From positions 1,116,001-1,180,000 of the forward strand of contig NC_018211.1 in the NCBI RefSeq assembly GCF_000219625.1: a DNA stretch of 64,000 nt. The letters run 5' to 3'. The notes beneath the pieces were generated by a model. That model made no database searches. It saw only the letters and a program-made list of their open reading frames with translations, and was not told where the DNA came from. The DNA is from Zymoseptoria tritici IPO323 (Eukaryota; Ascomycota; Dothideomycetes; Mycosphaerellales; Mycosphaerellaceae). The position numbers and the translations under genes are program-made. Positions within the stretch are counted from its first letter, which is position 1. Every line of letters starts with the position of its first letter. Positions 22,882 to 34,587 of the stretch are shown here, one piece after another.

Positions 22882-25032
22882 ATGCCCAGCATGGACGTCG
22901 ACTCCGATAGCTCGTTGTCCGAGGCGCCTGAGGAGGAAGTCAAGAAGCTTGCGCCCATCTTCATGAAAGCGAAGAAAGCCACCAAACTCGTTGCTCCTTC
23001 CCCAGTCGTCTCGCCTCCTCGACCGAAGAGACCGCCTTCACCACCCCACGAAGAGGTTTTGGCCGACAATCCCGACATTGCAGTGAGCCTCCAACCCTTT
23101 GAACACGAAATGGCGCGCTCGAGACGCGTCCATTGGCCTTCAATCACGTCGACTGACCTTTGGCGCAAACAGTTCATCGTTATGTTCAGATCACGTTTCC
23201 AGGAAGCATTCTCCAGCAAGTTGGCGCAATTCGGCCCGCAGGACATTGAAAGAGGTGTTGTGGATACTGTGCCGAGTCCGGAGATTCAAAGTCTACTCTG
23301 CGCACTGCTGGCGCTGGTGCTGAACAGGAAGAAGCCGATCGAGTACGTACACTTCGAGTCGGAATGAAGGTTTTCTCTTTGGAGGACCGCGCTGTGTTTT
23401 GCACAATGGTCAAGGCGAGACTAACGGATTGGTCCGAGCAGACGAGGACATCACGGGCGAGCTTTGGAGGAGGCCATCTCAGCACACAAGTCACAATGGC
23501 CGCTCAAGTGGAACGGCCAAAATCCGCTTCCAGGAACCAAGGACTTCAGCGATTTGTCGCCGTCTGAGAGGGTATGTTCATGAAAGGGTCTTGCTGTCCC
23601 TCGGGACTTTTGCTGACTAGCCGCAGCTCAACTTCCTCCGCACTCTCATCATCTGGGCATTGGGCTCGTCCGAGGTCATTTCCGACATCATCAAGAACAA
23701 GTACAAACAGCAACGCCACAATGACGACGAGAATCAGCCGCTGTCTGTTCAGCCGTGGGGACTTGATGGCGACAAGAGACGGTACTTCCTCGTGCAAGGC
23801 CTGGACGACACAAATTTCAGGGTCTATAGAGAGGGAAGTCGGTATACCAAAAACGCTCACTGGTACAGTGTGGCTGGCGACATTGAAGAGGTGAAGGCTC
23901 TCGCCGAGAAATTGGAAAAGGTCGACGGTACACAAGCTGCTCGTCGTCTGGGTGGGAAGATCCTCAACGCAGTTCCGACATTCGAGGCCACGGAGGAGGT
24001 AGGTTTCGAAGCGTGTAGAATGACGAAGCGTTCGCTGACAGTTTTTAGAAACGCCGCCGCCGCGAATACCGACAACAGCGTCGTGCTGCCTTTACCCGTC
24101 CGGAGCCTGGATTTGGCATCTACGAGGGACGCACCCGTGGCAAGCGCATGCGATACACATACGAAGAGGACGACGAAGGCTCCGAGTCCGATGCTACCTC
24201 GGCACGCCGCTCCACCCGTAACCAGTCTGCTCGCAGCACTCCCTTTGAAACCGGCCCGACCTACACCGCCAGCGGACGACAAAGCAGGCAACCTCGTACC
24301 GGGGGGTATGGGGAGAGCTTGCTCAGCAACAACGTGATGAATTCGGAAGATGTGCAGGGCAACGACTATGCGAGCCGCGCCGGCAGTGATGAAACTGATC
24401 CAATACGCTCTGGTGGGAGATCGACCAGGACTAGAGGTGCCCAACCTGCTACAAATGGCCACAAGCGAAAGCACATTGAAGGCTACAACTCGATCGATGA
24501 AATGAGTGATGAGGATGACGCCTCTGCAAATGGCGATGGATGGGACTCTGACAAGAACGGCGATGACGAAGACGAACACATGGCCGATGCCGACGATCAG
24601 CAAGACGATGCGGCTTCCGAGCCAAGCGAGCTTGACGAAGACGACGATTCCGGCCTTGGATCGTCAAGAAGTCTGCTTGTCAAGCTCAAGGTTGCAGACA
24701 AAGCAGCAGGGTCCCAAACCCGAGATACGCCACCAACCAGTCCTCCGGTACCGAAGGAGGGATTGACAAATGGCGTGAAGGATGAGGCCGCCAATGTTGC
24801 CCCAATGGCTGCCAATTCTACGAGTGATCCCACACTGGCTGGGGCGTCTCTGTCGAATGGACCTCCGAGCAAAGCTGGTACGATGGCGCCGTTGGTCGAC
24901 CATGCTCCTGGTTTGTCGACATCGGTGGTCAAGGAGGAGACCGGAGCTCTTGATGTGACCAACGAGAGTAAAGTGAACGGCCACACTGGTACGGCGACGG
25001 CAGGTCAACCTGATACTACTGTGCAGCAATGA
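22882..25032 (+). CDS. WHIM1-type chromatin-remodelling-associated protein
   Basis: Five exons (22882-23082, 23173-23342, 23442-23571, 23627-23998, 24049-25032) give 618 aa. The N-terminal ~65 residues are Ser/Pro-rich and acidic. Residues about 68-250 resemble the DDT/WHIM region: a helical PEIQSLLCALLALVLNRKK segment, then LNFLRTLIIWALGSSEVI and RRYFLVQGLDDTNFRVYRE. The last is the WHIM motif that in ISWI partner subunits reads linker length. A basic KRRRREYRQQRR block and GRTRGKRMRYTYEEDDE follow. The C-terminal 300 residues are disordered, with acidic runs (SDEDDAS, DEDDDS). Nuclear chromatin function is inferred from the domain; specific complex membership is unknown. Confidence 0.72.
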
Positions 25033-25484
25033 GAGACCTTCGCAGAACGCCGCGCACGTGCGCATGGCAGCAGATGGAAGCCGGATCTCTGTACGGACGT
25101 ATCATGCATCACGCCATGGACTGCACGATTGTGCTTCCTCATACAGCAAATACCATAGACAGCATCTGAACAGTAATCGCAGATTAGTGGTGATTCATGG
25201 CAAACTGGGCGTGATGTTTCTCATGAAAGGTGCATCTCGGCTTGCGAGAGTAGTGTGGTACAGCCAGACAAGCATCCAACGGCCTTGTCTCTTAACTATG
25301 CCATGATATCGAAACAAAAGAGATTCAGATAGGATGTGCCAGTTAAAGAGTGTGGCTCTCTATTCCAATGAAACCGTGCCGACTCCAAAACGCCTTGCCA
25401 TCGAGGCTTTCCAAAGTCTCAAACCCATGGGTATCCGATTTGAAAACATGGCACCCTCCCCGCGCAGCCTGGCCTCCATCCCAT
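25033..25484. other. Convergent intergenic region
   Basis: 452 bp between the WHIM gene stop and the last Spo12-like exon. No gene is supported; it should contain both 3' UTRs. Confidence 0.4.
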
Positions 25485-25892
25485 TTACTTCGACCTGGCA
25501 TCCTCGGCATCTTCCAGAGTACTGTTAGTGCTCATGGTGCGAGAGAAAAGCGAGCGCGCAGTTGGATTCTTGTTGTTGTTTCTGGAGCGCAAGAGGATCA
25601 GTACAGGCAAAGATAGTATCGTCTCTTCCAAGAATACTCACTGCTTGTTGATCTGCCTCTGCTTGAAACCCGCGAGCTTCGAGCTGGCCGGACTAAGAAT
25701 CGCATCCGAAGGGCTGACATATGTGCCGGGCTGTTTATTCTGCTCCGAAATCTTCTCGAGCACCTGCTTGTGCTGTTCCGTATCCAGAGACTTGTTCTCC
25801 TCCCCAGCTGCTGAGGACTTCGGGTTGTTTTGTTGCGCGGGTTGTAGGTTCGAGTCCTTCTCGGAGAGGGCAGAGGCGATCGAGTGCGACAT
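25485..25892 (-). CDS. Spo12-like mitotic exit protein
   Basis: Two exons (25892-25642, 25581-25485) give 115 aa; without splicing the frame would stop at 84 codons. The conserved Spo12 core is visible: SLDTEQHKQVLEKI, then YVSPSDAILSPASSKLAGFK, matching the family's SPSD.I.SP..KL pattern. The second exon supplies PTARSLFSRTMS, equivalent to the PQSLFAK segment in other filamentous fungi. This supports the splice at donor GTGAGT and acceptor CTCCAG. Spo12 proteins are small phosphoproteins of the FEAR network in mitotic exit and meiosis. The Ser-Pro sites in SPSD and LSP could be CDK sites (inference). It is divergent from the eL39 gene across 351 bp. Confidence 0.78.
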
Positions 25893-26243
25893 GGTGAGTA
25901 GTTGTTTATATGCGGTGGCTGAGGGTCTCGTAGTGCGTCTCCTTGTGAAGTTGTGTTGTCGTTCGTGGGATGGAGAAGCGAATGGCAGGGTCTCGTTCTC
26001 TTTTTGAGGGCATCAACAAACCAGGAATCTGGTCGTCAAGCAAGCGATCGGTCGCCGGTAAAACATTACTCCGATTTGCTCGCTTTCGGAGGAAGATTTC
26101 GGCGCTCACTTTTCCTCAGAATATCACAGCACGCTAATGCCTCGTTCTTTCCTTGGCGCACTCGAAATCGACTTTGACGAAGCCCGACATCACTGCAGAA
26201 CGCCAGCGACCAACACTTGAAGACATCAGCGACAAACGTCAAG
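25893..26243. promoter_or_regulatory. Divergent promoter between Spo12-like and eL39 genes
   Basis: 351 bp shared upstream region. No recognisable ORF. It must carry the ribosomal-protein promoter on one side and a presumably cell-cycle-regulated promoter on the other. Confidence 0.45.
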
Positions 26244-26552
26244 ATGCCTGTACGTGTGACATGAGCATCTCATACATCATCCACCATACTGACCATCACA
26301 CCTGCAGTCCCACAAATCGTTCCGCACCAAGCAGAAGCTTGCCAAAGCGCAGAAGCAGAACCGACCCATCCCTCAGTGGATCCGCCTGAGGACTGGCAAC
26401 ACCATCCGGTACGACTACCTTGAGGACGACGAGCGACTGGGAGATGCACATTGTGGTGCAAAATGTGGTGGTGAAAGGACATGCACTAATGGAGACCACA
26501 TAGATACAACGCGAAGAGGAGACATTGGCGCAAGACTCGCATCGGTATCTAA
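26244..26552 (+). CDS. RPL39: 60S ribosomal protein eL39
   Basis: Three exons (26244-26249, 26308-26408, 26504-26552) encode 51 aa, the invariant family length. The first exon encodes only Met-Pro. The protein reads [18 protein letters not shown], then [19 protein letters not shown] and ends [12 protein letters not shown]. eL39 is a very small basic protein lining the ribosomal exit tunnel. The gene is too fragmented to appear as one ORF; the splice sites (GTACGT..CTGCAG and GTACGA..CATAG) restore the complete conserved sequence, so the call is secure. Confidence 0.96.
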
Positions 26553-26849
26553 ACGACTCGCCCCGACAACACTCATCAGCGGACGATACACGGCACGACG
26601 ACACAATGCAATCACTCGATACGATTTGGGGGAATGCGGATTGATGTGCCGGGCATGGCTGGCTACCGATGGGCACGAACAGCTTTTCGCAGAATGGTCT
26701 TCCCACACGGCGTTGAAATGGCATGGGCTATGGAACGCTACACGATTGTTCCGCTGAGGAGATAAGGGCAAGCAATGAGAAATCTTTGAAACGCCACGAG
26801 CTGTTCACGTCGTGCACAAGTGATGTCAGGTTCAAAAAGCACCTTTGCT

Positions 26850-27827
26850 CTATCCAGCTTTCTGCTGTAAGAGGAAGCCTGCCGCTAGGCTTGTGTCTAC
26901 CACTACCATGGCCTCCTCTCCTTTACCCAGCAAGCCGACGTCTCCCTTATTCGGCCCGCACCAATGCTCCCACAACTTGACCGATCCGCCTTGGAATCTC
27001 ATGACACAACTGCTCCCAGCATACGCGACGCGATCTCCGAGCTCAATCACCTCGCCATGATCCATCCTCGCACTGCCTTTATCTGTACCCTCGCTGCCGC
27101 ACCTGTTTGCAAATACCACGACGATCGGATCTTGTGGCTGACTGTCGACAAACGGCCAGAACCTCTCCAGCCAGTATGCCACAGTCTCCATATCCGGCCT
27201 CTCTGGGTTGACCATGGTGTCCTCCGGCGTCAGTCGAGTCAGCCATGCCATACTGAGAATGACCAGCTTGACATTGTGCTGAAGCATGTGCGTGGCGAAC
27301 TCGAAATTTGTCCATGGTGAGGCGAATTTGTAAGGGTTGATGTCCATGCATATTCCATGGCCTACCATTCCCAGTGATCCCAAAGAGCTTGCAAAGAATG
27401 GCGTCTGTGCCGTCGTCGAGCGGAAGCCTTCTTCTGCCCATGTTTCGTCTGTGTAGTAGAGGAAGCTCTTCCGGTAATTGGCAAGTACTTTTCCGTCTGG
27501 TCCAATGGTGATGGTCGAGTTGTAGTTCTTGCCGCCCTCAGTACTGTCACCTTCTGCGGTTGCGATCTCCGGATACCCAACTATAACTGTACACTGCCGT
27601 GCTAAGGCTGTCTTGATGGCCCACTGTGCTGTTGGTCCTTTTGCTGTTGGCTCCAAGAACGGACGGATGTGGTCGAGGCTGGAGAAGTTGTATCCTGAGA
27701 AGGCCATTTCCGGGAGGACCAGAAGTTCGAGATTTGTTTGATTTGCACTCAGTATTGTGTCTGCACGCTGCATGTTCCTGACCAGCTCACCCAGGCGAGG
27801 GTTGAACTGAAGCACCGCGACCTTCAT
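26850..27827 (-). CDS. NTA1: Protein N-terminal asparagine/glutamine amidohydrolase (Nta1)
   Basis: An intronless 325-aa nitrilase-superfamily enzyme. The catalytic triad is visible: Glu in LVLPEMAFSGYNF (~40), Lys in NYRKSFLYYTDE (~120) and Cys in GHGICMDINPYKF (~158). The last motif, with DINPYKF, is characteristic of fungal Nta1, which deamidates N-terminal Asn and Gln and so feeds the Arg/N-degron pathway. It starts MKVAVLQFNPRLGE, the usual nitrilase first strand. It is convergent with eL39 (297 bp) and divergent from uL4. Confidence 0.88.
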   Translation of the reverse strand: MKVAVLQFNPRLGELVRNMQRADTILSANQTNLELLVLPEMAFSGYNFSSLDHIRPFLEPTAKGPTAQWAIKTALARQCTVIVGYPEIATAEGDSTEGGKNYNSTITIGPDGKVLANYRKSFLYYTDETWAEEGFRSTTAQTPFFASSLGSLGMVGHGICMDINPYKFASPWTNFEFATHMLQHNVKLVILSMAWLTRLTPEDTMVNPERPDMETVAYWLERFWPFVDSQPQDPIVVVFANRCGSEGTDKGSARMDHGEVIELGDRVAYAGSSCVMRFQGGSVKLWEHWCGPNKGDVGLLGKGEEAMVVVDTSLAAGFLLQQKAG

Positions 27828-28316
27828 TGTGAAGCGAGGGACAAGTGGTTGCAGGTAGCAAGGTTCCAGCTCTTTGGCTTTATGATACGGCTTGAGCGCT
27901 CAAAACCTCTCGTAGGCAGTCCGCGACCATATAAGACCTCCGGGTCTAAACAATTGTCGCGATGAACCATGCACTAGATACAGGCGGTGGTACTTTTTCC
28001 ACTGATTGGCAAATAGTCTTGACAAAGCGTTTCCTTGTCAAACTTCGCGCAGGTCTTAGTGTCAACTTGTCACTTTCCATCTGGTGGAATGCCAGCGCGA
28101 CACAGCAATCTTCATATGCTCACGACGGTTGGAGATCTTCGAGCATGCGATGGAGCTGCTATAATTCATACAACGACTTCTGTCACTAACCGAGTTTTGT
28201 CCGGCCCGAATTGAAGAACTCTTGGCAACTCGAATTTCGTCGTAGGCAAGCTCGACCGACCGCACCAATTCGATATTCTCGCGTACTAACCCATCACTCG
28301 ACAGCAGCACATCGAA
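27828..28316. promoter_or_regulatory. Divergent promoter between NTA1 and uL4
   Basis: 489 bp with no supported gene. A CTCGACCGACCGCACCAATT tract precedes the uL4 ATG. Antisense ORFs here end inside uL4 exon 1 and are treated as shadows. Confidence 0.4.
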
Positions 28317-29551
28317 ATGGCCTCCCGACCAACTGTCACGATCCACGGCGCGGACGGCGCTGCCGGCGATGCCACGCACCCGCTCCCAAATGTCTTCAGG
28401 GCCCCGATTCGCCCGGACATCGTCCAGTACGCACACATTGAAAGAGAAGAAGATGGAAGGCAACAAGGACAATGACTGATAACGCGACAGGACTGTTCAC
28501 ACCGGCATGGCCAAGAACAAGCGCCAGCCATACGCTGTGAGCGAGAAGGCCGGTCACCAGACCAGTGCTGAGTCGTGGGGAACTGGTATGCGATACTCGA
28601 TGAGAAGAATGGCAAGGACAAACACTGACAAGGACTACAGGTCGCGCTGTCGCCCGTATTCCTCGTGTCTCTGGTGGTGGTACTCACCGTGCCGGTCAGG
28701 CCGCCTACGGTAACATGTGCCGCTCCGGACGCATGTTCGCACCCACCAAGGTCTGGCGCAAGTGGCACCAGAAGATCAACCTTGGCCAGAAGCGTTTCGC
28801 TACTGCCTCCGCCATCGCCGCCTCTTCCAGCGCTTCTCTCCTCCTCGCCCGCGGTCACCACGTCATGACCGTCAAGGAGGTTCCTCTCGTCGTCAACTCC
28901 ACTGCGTTCGCCGAGGGCGCGCTCAAGAAGACTTCCGCTGCCGTCTCCCTGCTCAAGGCTGTCGGTGCCGGCCCAGATATCGAGAAGGTCAAGAGCTCCC
29001 GCAAACTCCGTTCCGGCAAGGGCAAGCTCCGCAACCGTCGCCACACTCAGCGCCGTGGACCTCTCGTCGTCTACGAGCCAGAGAAGGACGGCAACAGCCT
29101 CGTCAAGGCGTTCCGCAACATCCCAGGTGTCGAGACCTGCCCCGTCTACGCCCTCAACCTCCTCCAGCTCGCCCCGGGTGGTCACCTCGGACGCTTCGTC
29201 ATCTGGACATCGTCTGCTTTCGGCGCCCTCGACACCATCTACGGCACCACCACCGAGCCATCCGCACTCAAGCGTGACTTCCTTCTCCCAACCAACGTCA
29301 TGGCCCAGCCAGATCTCGCCAAGCTCATCAACAGCGCCGAAGTCCAGGCTGTTCTCCGACCGGTCAAGGGCGGTGCCATTACCAAGCGCACCGTTGTGCA
29401 GAAGAAGAACCCGCTCAACAACAAGCAAGTTCTCCTTCGCCTCAACCCATACGCCAAGGCCTACTCAGCACAGGGTCTTGGTCACGTCAAGGCCGACGGC
29501 GAGAAGACGAAGAAGGATGCGGCTTTCGGCACCACTCTCATCGAGAACTAG
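28317..29551 (+). CDS. RPL4: 60S ribosomal protein uL4 (L4)
   Basis: Three exons (28317-28426, 28491-28585, 28641-29551) give 371 aa. The N-terminus is [31 protein letters not shown]. The junctions rebuild [20 protein letters not shown] and [17 protein letters not shown], the long exit-tunnel loop of uL4. The segment [18 protein letters not shown] and the basic C-terminal extension match eukaryotic L4. Codons ending in C are strongly preferred (GTC, CTC, AAG), as expected for high expression. Confidence 0.96.
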
Positions 29552-30070
29552 GGTTGCTATATTTGGGTTTCATGAGCGGGTCATGCGGTAAAAAGCTGCA
29601 CGGTGTTCTTCATAGAAGTCGTATGAACGAGCGCCTTTCCATTCCGAGTTTCTCGCGCCTTGCTCTTGTGCCAGCGCTTACGGCGATTTATAGTAGCACG
29701 TGTCAGACTCGTGGTCTCAGGCTCGTTCCCGGAGTCGATTGAGAGGCTTCTAAACGGACTTCACCATCGATGACGTTGCGCAAACTACTAATGTCGAGCT
29801 AACTTGGACTGGATCCTTCATGCCTGCTGGCTTGTGTAAGCCGACCGACCTTTTTCCCGATTAGGAATGAGGTCGGGCCCTGATTCATAATTGGGACATC
29901 GACGACACGGCACAGTCGACATTGAGCAATGCCATATAAGAGCATGGAAAGCGACCTGCAAATATGTTGGGCATCACAGCAGCAAACGTCCACGGACCGT
30001 ATCTTCCATCAATTCGCATCAACTGATTCAACAACCACCCCGACTCACAACGACTTCTCTACTCACAACA
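29552..30070. promoter_or_regulatory. Intergenic region upstream of the NmrA-like gene
   Basis: 519 bp holding the uL4 3' end and the promoter of the next plus-strand gene. No further gene is seen. A CA-rich leader with CAACTGATTCAACAACCACC lies directly before the ATG. Confidence 0.4.
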
Positions 30071-31104
30071 ATGCCAACTCAACAAAGGACCCTCATTCTC
30101 CTCACCGGCACAACCGGCGGACTCGGTGCCAAAGTCCTCTCCTTCCTCCTCACCAAACACTCCCTCCCACCGTCGTCCATCATCGCAACCTCCCGATCGG
30201 AGTCCAACCGCCAGCGCTACGAGTCTCAGGGCTTGCAGTTCCGCCCGGCAGATTTCAAAAACCTCTCAGCGCTCAAGTCTGCCTTTCAGAACGTTGAAAA
30301 CGTCCTTTTCGTGTCAAGTCCTGAGAGGGACACCGCGCTTCGCAACGCTGAGCATGCCAACGTCGTCGAAGCGGCGAAAGCTGCGGGTGTTGGCAAGGTG
30401 TGGTATGTCAGTCTTGCATTTGGCGGTTTTGGAGACGAAAGCAAAGTCGGGTTCCAGCAGGCGCATTACGAGACGGAGAGATCGTTGGTCGAGTAAGTTC
30501 TCGCCACACGCAGATGATCGATCGGACTGACGTCTCTGACAGCTCCGGCCTGAACTTCGTCTCCCTCCACGCTGGTATCTATACCGACGCCTTCCCACTT
30601 TACCTCAATTGGTACCCTTCCTCGACTGAAGTCTTGCTGCCGGAACTCAAGCCTTCTGTTGCCAAAGGCGAAATCGCCTTTACGAGTCGCGACGACCTGG
30701 CTGAAGGCATCGCGGCACTCCTTGCGAAGGGACTTGAAGCATACCCATCGATCGTGCCAAAGACGGAGAAGAACATCGTCCTTCTCACCGCTAATTCGAC
30801 TGTGTCGTTGATCGATGTTGTCGATGCGATCAATGACGTCCGTGGAACAGCCACGCCAGTCAAGTACCTGCCTCCAAAGGAGTGGATCGAAGCCTCTGCG
30901 AAGGACGATGTCGGCGGCAAAGGATTGGCGTGGTTCGAGGCCAGGCTTGTGGTTCTTCAAGGATTTGTCGATGGAGATGCGGCGCTGGTCGATCACACTC
31001 TGGAAAGGCTGCTAGGGAGGAAGCCGGAGACTGGTGTGCAGGCTGTGGAAAGGTTGTTGAAGGAGAACGGGGAGTTCACTTGGCACCAGAATCATGCTCG
31101 GTAG
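30071..31104 (+). CDS. NmrA-like NAD(P)-binding oxidoreductase
   Basis: Two exons (30071-30492, 30543-31104) give 327 aa. The N-terminus ILLTGTTGGLGAKVLSFLL carries the Rossmann TGxxGxxG motif of the extended/atypical SDR superfamily. SRSESNRQRYESQG is an NADP-phosphate-type basic segment after strand 2, and NVLFVSSPERD follows. The canonical SDR Tyr-x-x-x-Lys is not obvious; HYETERSLVE sits near that position, as in NmrA/QOR2-type proteins that act as redox sensors or quinone reductases. The product of the second exon (HAGIYTDAFPLYLNWYP, then FTSRDDLAEGIAALL) fits the substrate domain. The exact substrate is unknown. Confidence 0.8.
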
Positions 31105-31210
31105 CTGTGTAGTCGGCGGGCGGTCCAGAAGATTCGGAAAGCTGATGTCGGTCGTACTTAAATAATAGTTCTTATAGAGTTTCCTTATTTATACGTTACA
31201 TATCGTCGCT

Positions 31211-32266
31211 TCAGTACTTGGTAGCGTTCTGTGCAGTCTGCTCGTAATACCACAAAGCATTCGTAGCATTCGTGCACCCAGAGACACTCGGCGAGTCGAC
31301 GGGCACTGCATGACCATCCTGCGGTCTGCCGTTCACATGCCTGAAGTACCACACTTCGCCCAGAACTGTCCTGCCGGTATCGTTGGTCTTCGCCGCTTTG
31401 CCAGCATCCGTCTCGTTGTACCTGGGACCAGAGCATCCTAAGTATGGCACCGCGCCGTACTCCTCCGTCAAGGCGTTCTCCAAGTCAGACCTTGTGTATC
31501 CCGTGCTGTTACTCGGCAGGATGCCATGTCCGGCCAACCATTCCCAAGTTGGCAATTGACGCTGGTAGCGAATGGCTGTTTCGACGTAATCGACGAATTC
31601 CTCGTGCTCGACGTATTTCGGACCGTAGCAGGGCAGATCGAACGTGGAGTAACACGTTCCATGCTTGGAGAACTCGTGCGCCCACAAGACGTGGTTGGGA
31701 CCAGTCTGAGCGACCCAATGCTTGTTCATCCATGCGAGGAGATCGTAGAGACCGAACGCCTCGAGGAAGGTGTCGACACCAGTGCCATTGTAGGCTGGTA
31801 CGACTGTGCCATTCGGGAGGCCGTTGGTGGTATTTGGTGATGGGAAAGGGTCGTATTGACGTGAGAGGTCGCAGTACTGGGTGTAAGAGCCGTTGCTAGT
31901 ATTGTTAGTCGGAGGATTGACAAGTGATGCGTATAACATCGAAGCTCACCAGAAATCAGGCCACAAACCGTGAAGAGTAAACTCATTCGGCGGGAGAGGA
32001 TTCTCACTCCAAGTGTCCCAAAACTTCTCGAGGTTAGCCAGCACCTCTGAGCTCATATCGTGGGAATTGCTCACCTGAGTTGACAGGATTAGGCCTCCGA
32101 AGGTCTCCGTGCAGCAAGTGTCTGCTGATGCAGGGTTCGCCTTCTTGGAGCACGAGCGATACGCTGGTTGTATTGAACAAGAGTGATTACTCTGGGAGAG
32201 CCCGCTGTACAGCTCGGCGGAAGTCGAGGCAGCCAGCAGGCCTGTGATAGCAATGGCAGATCTCAT
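31211..32266 (-). CDS. Secreted ribonuclease T2
   Basis: Two exons (32266-31950, 31895-31211) give 333 aa. The signal peptide is MRSAIAITGLLAASTSA; an upstream in-frame ATG at 32320 would bury it, so 32266 is preferred. Both active-site signatures are present: CAS I FTLHGLWPD, with the intron directly after it (spliced to FCNGSYTQYCD), and CAS II WAHEFSKHGTC. Several paired cysteines (CSIQPAYRSC, ADTCC) and many N-glycosylation sites fit an acid RNase T2. The enzyme cleaves RNA to 3'-phosphates through 2',3'-cyclic intermediates, in the vacuole or outside the cell. A role in nutrient scavenging or host interaction is inference. Confidence 0.92.
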
Positions 32267-32927
32267 CTTGGAACAGGGAATTGTGGAAGAAGCGGGATAA
32301 GAGACAAACCGTGATTTCATTGACAGGTCGTTCTTATATCATGTCTCTGAACCTAGTAGAGGTTTGGATGACGAAAGAGGCAGGAAGTAGCTCTTTTGCC
32401 TAGATCCGACACGTGGGTCTCGCATTGTGCTGGTTATCCAGATCTGCTGTGGCCTCGTGCGTCGATCTTCTGCAACGATAGGCGGAGACGGCCGTCGGTG
32501 CTTTCTTAGCCGGAGGCACTGCATCGGAGGAAAGCCTTGAAAGGGTACGGCAGCAGACGGGGCCCTGCGTCGGCCGCGAGCCCGTATAAGCAGTGTGTGT
32601 GTGAGATCAAATGGAAGGATGGGATGGAATATGCAAGTTGTTGAAGGTCCTGCCTGGAAGGGTGGTCGGAGATGTGCACGGGCCAAGCTGTAGTTCCAAG
32701 CTGAACAGGGCTGAGGAGAGACCATGGTCGATGACAGTCTCGACAGAAATGCATCATCATTCTGATGGCAACCGCTTCCGGGTAATGCCTACAAGTTGGG
32801 AGACGAATCAGGAAACCATGGTGTCGAATGTCGTAGCACCAACGCGCGAAAGCCTCCCACGGCGATCTCAGGCTCTACATGAATCCTCTTAAGATGTCTC
32901 CAGCAAATAGGTATGCGCCAGCCGACC
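32267..32927. promoter_or_regulatory. RNase T2 promoter region
   Basis: 661 bp upstream of the RNase gene and downstream of the methyltransferase stop. Overlapping short ORFs (up to 128 codons) lack domains. No repeat or RNA gene is seen. Confidence 0.4.
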
Positions 32928-33902
32928 TCACTTCCTCGTCGCCAACACCAGCACAAACGCCCACCTCACTCCATATGTCCGCCCGCCCATGGCTTCCTTC
33001 AACGCCGCAAACCTCTCCGGCACAAATTCCTTCAGATTCACGTCCGGCATTAGACTCCACAAGAACCCCTCAACCCACTCATAATCCGCCTCACGGGAGA
33101 TCATCTTCTCGTCGTCGAAAGTCTCTACGCTCTGGTCCGCGGTGACATGCGAAGGGAATCCCTCACCAACCGGCTGCGTGAAGAGGTGGTCTGGACTAAC
33201 GTGGATACGGCGCACGGATGTCCAGGTGTCGGTGGGGAAGCGAAGGTGATCGTAGCGGCAGGCGGTGGCATTGAGGGCATCGGTATGGTACGCTGATTTT
33301 CGCGCCCTAGAAAGACGGCAGACTTGGTCAGTCTACAAAGTCTAAATGCTTAGATGGTGTGGATCAACAAACAAGACCATGTCATCCCAAAGAGTGTAGT
33401 ACGCCGCGCGCACGGCGTCCAGGTTCTCGCCGTAATCGAAAATCAGTCGAGTTCCATAGAGCCAGGCGGCAAATGTGCCGCCGGGGTTGAGAACGTCTGC
33501 GATGCGTGGAACGGCGACCTCTGCATCCGCCCAGTGAATTGAGGCTGCTGCTGCGACGAGGTCGACTTTTCCGCCTCCTGGAAGATTCGCCGTGCTAAGG
33601 TCTTCCGCTTTTGCTTGGAGGAAGCTGACCTTTTCCTTGGGGTTCGCCGCGAGGAACGCCTTTGCAGCTTCCACGTACTCAGCAGAGGGATCGGTGACCG
33701 TTACGTGGGAGAACTTCTTCACGAGCTCGGCAGATACGATTCCAATCCCTGCGCCGATATCTACTGCGGAGTTGAAGCTCCCTCCATTGGCCTTGTGGTG
33801 GTCGTACACGGTCGAGTAAACTTTGGGAGGGTAGGCTGGGCGGAATCGCATGTACGATTCCCAGTCGAAAGAGGCATATTGGAAGCCGGATCGTTCAGGC
33901 AT
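32928..33902 (-). CDS. SAM-dependent methyltransferase (Tmt1/Crg1-like)
   Basis: Two exons (33902-33373, 33306-32928) give 302 aa. Motif I is AVDIGAGIGIVSAEL (~46-60), followed by VTVTDPSAEYVEAAK (motif II), and DLVAAAASIHWADAE, the segment typical of the trans-aconitate/sesquiterpenoid methyltransferase group (Methyltransf_11/25 fold). The N-terminal FDWESYMRFRPAYPPKVY is the usual lead-in. The donor (GTTTGT) is non-ideal but is the only phase-compatible site before the stop. ATG 33950 would add 16 residues. The substrate is unknown. Confidence 0.75.
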
Positions 33903-34587
33903 GATGGATTGTTGCACTCGTGAGGGACGTTCGACAGATGGAAGCCTCAAATTAGTGTTGCAAGAAAGTGGTCTTTCGCGGTGAGAGGAATGATGCTACT
34001 CTACCTTGCGACGTGTGAGAGATCTCATACACACCGACACTGTCTTCATGGAGCATCCCCGCCCCCGGCACGAATCGGAACAGGGTTCTGGCCAGTTGAG
34101 GTTGAGGTCCTGAGAGCGGCTGCAGCGGCATGTCACGAGTCGAAGAAAATTGCTCACATTCTCGACTTGTACGAATCCGGCGAAGATGATCCGCCATCTC
34201 GCGTGCTGATGATCCGATACGGTAAGAATCGACGCTGAGAGGCAAGGCGGTGTCCATGTGACATGGACATGGACATTGTCCTTCGTAGACTGAGTAGGAA
34301 TCGAGCATATTTTGGCTGAGCGTTGGTTGCACGGCACATCCCCATAGTGTTCCTGCCGAGGAGGCTACGGCGTGAGTAGAGAGATTGAACAGCGCGATGC
34401 CGTCGATGCGTACCGTGCCTTGTCACAAGCTTGATACAGGCGCTGCCTCATGCGCAGCACGACAGCATACCAGACAATTGTGGGGAGACTGGCCTGTCTA
34501 GATCAGTCGTCCCTTCAACCGTTTCTGACGGTGGCCGCTGGAAGCTGACAGCCCGAATCCACTCCTTGTGATATCGAGGTTGCTGCA
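33903..34587. other. Intergenic region with short ATGGACATGGACAT-type repeat
   Basis: 685 bp with no supported gene. Around 34247-34279 there is a small self-complementary and repeated GTCCATGTGACATGGACATG tract. Its role is unknown and it may be chance. Confidence 0.35.

Noticed and set aside
28286..29428. 380-codon minus-strand ORF over uL4
   Set aside because: It is the exact antisense of highly codon-biased uL4 exons; C-ending codons on the sense strand suppress stops on the other strand. No domain in the translation.
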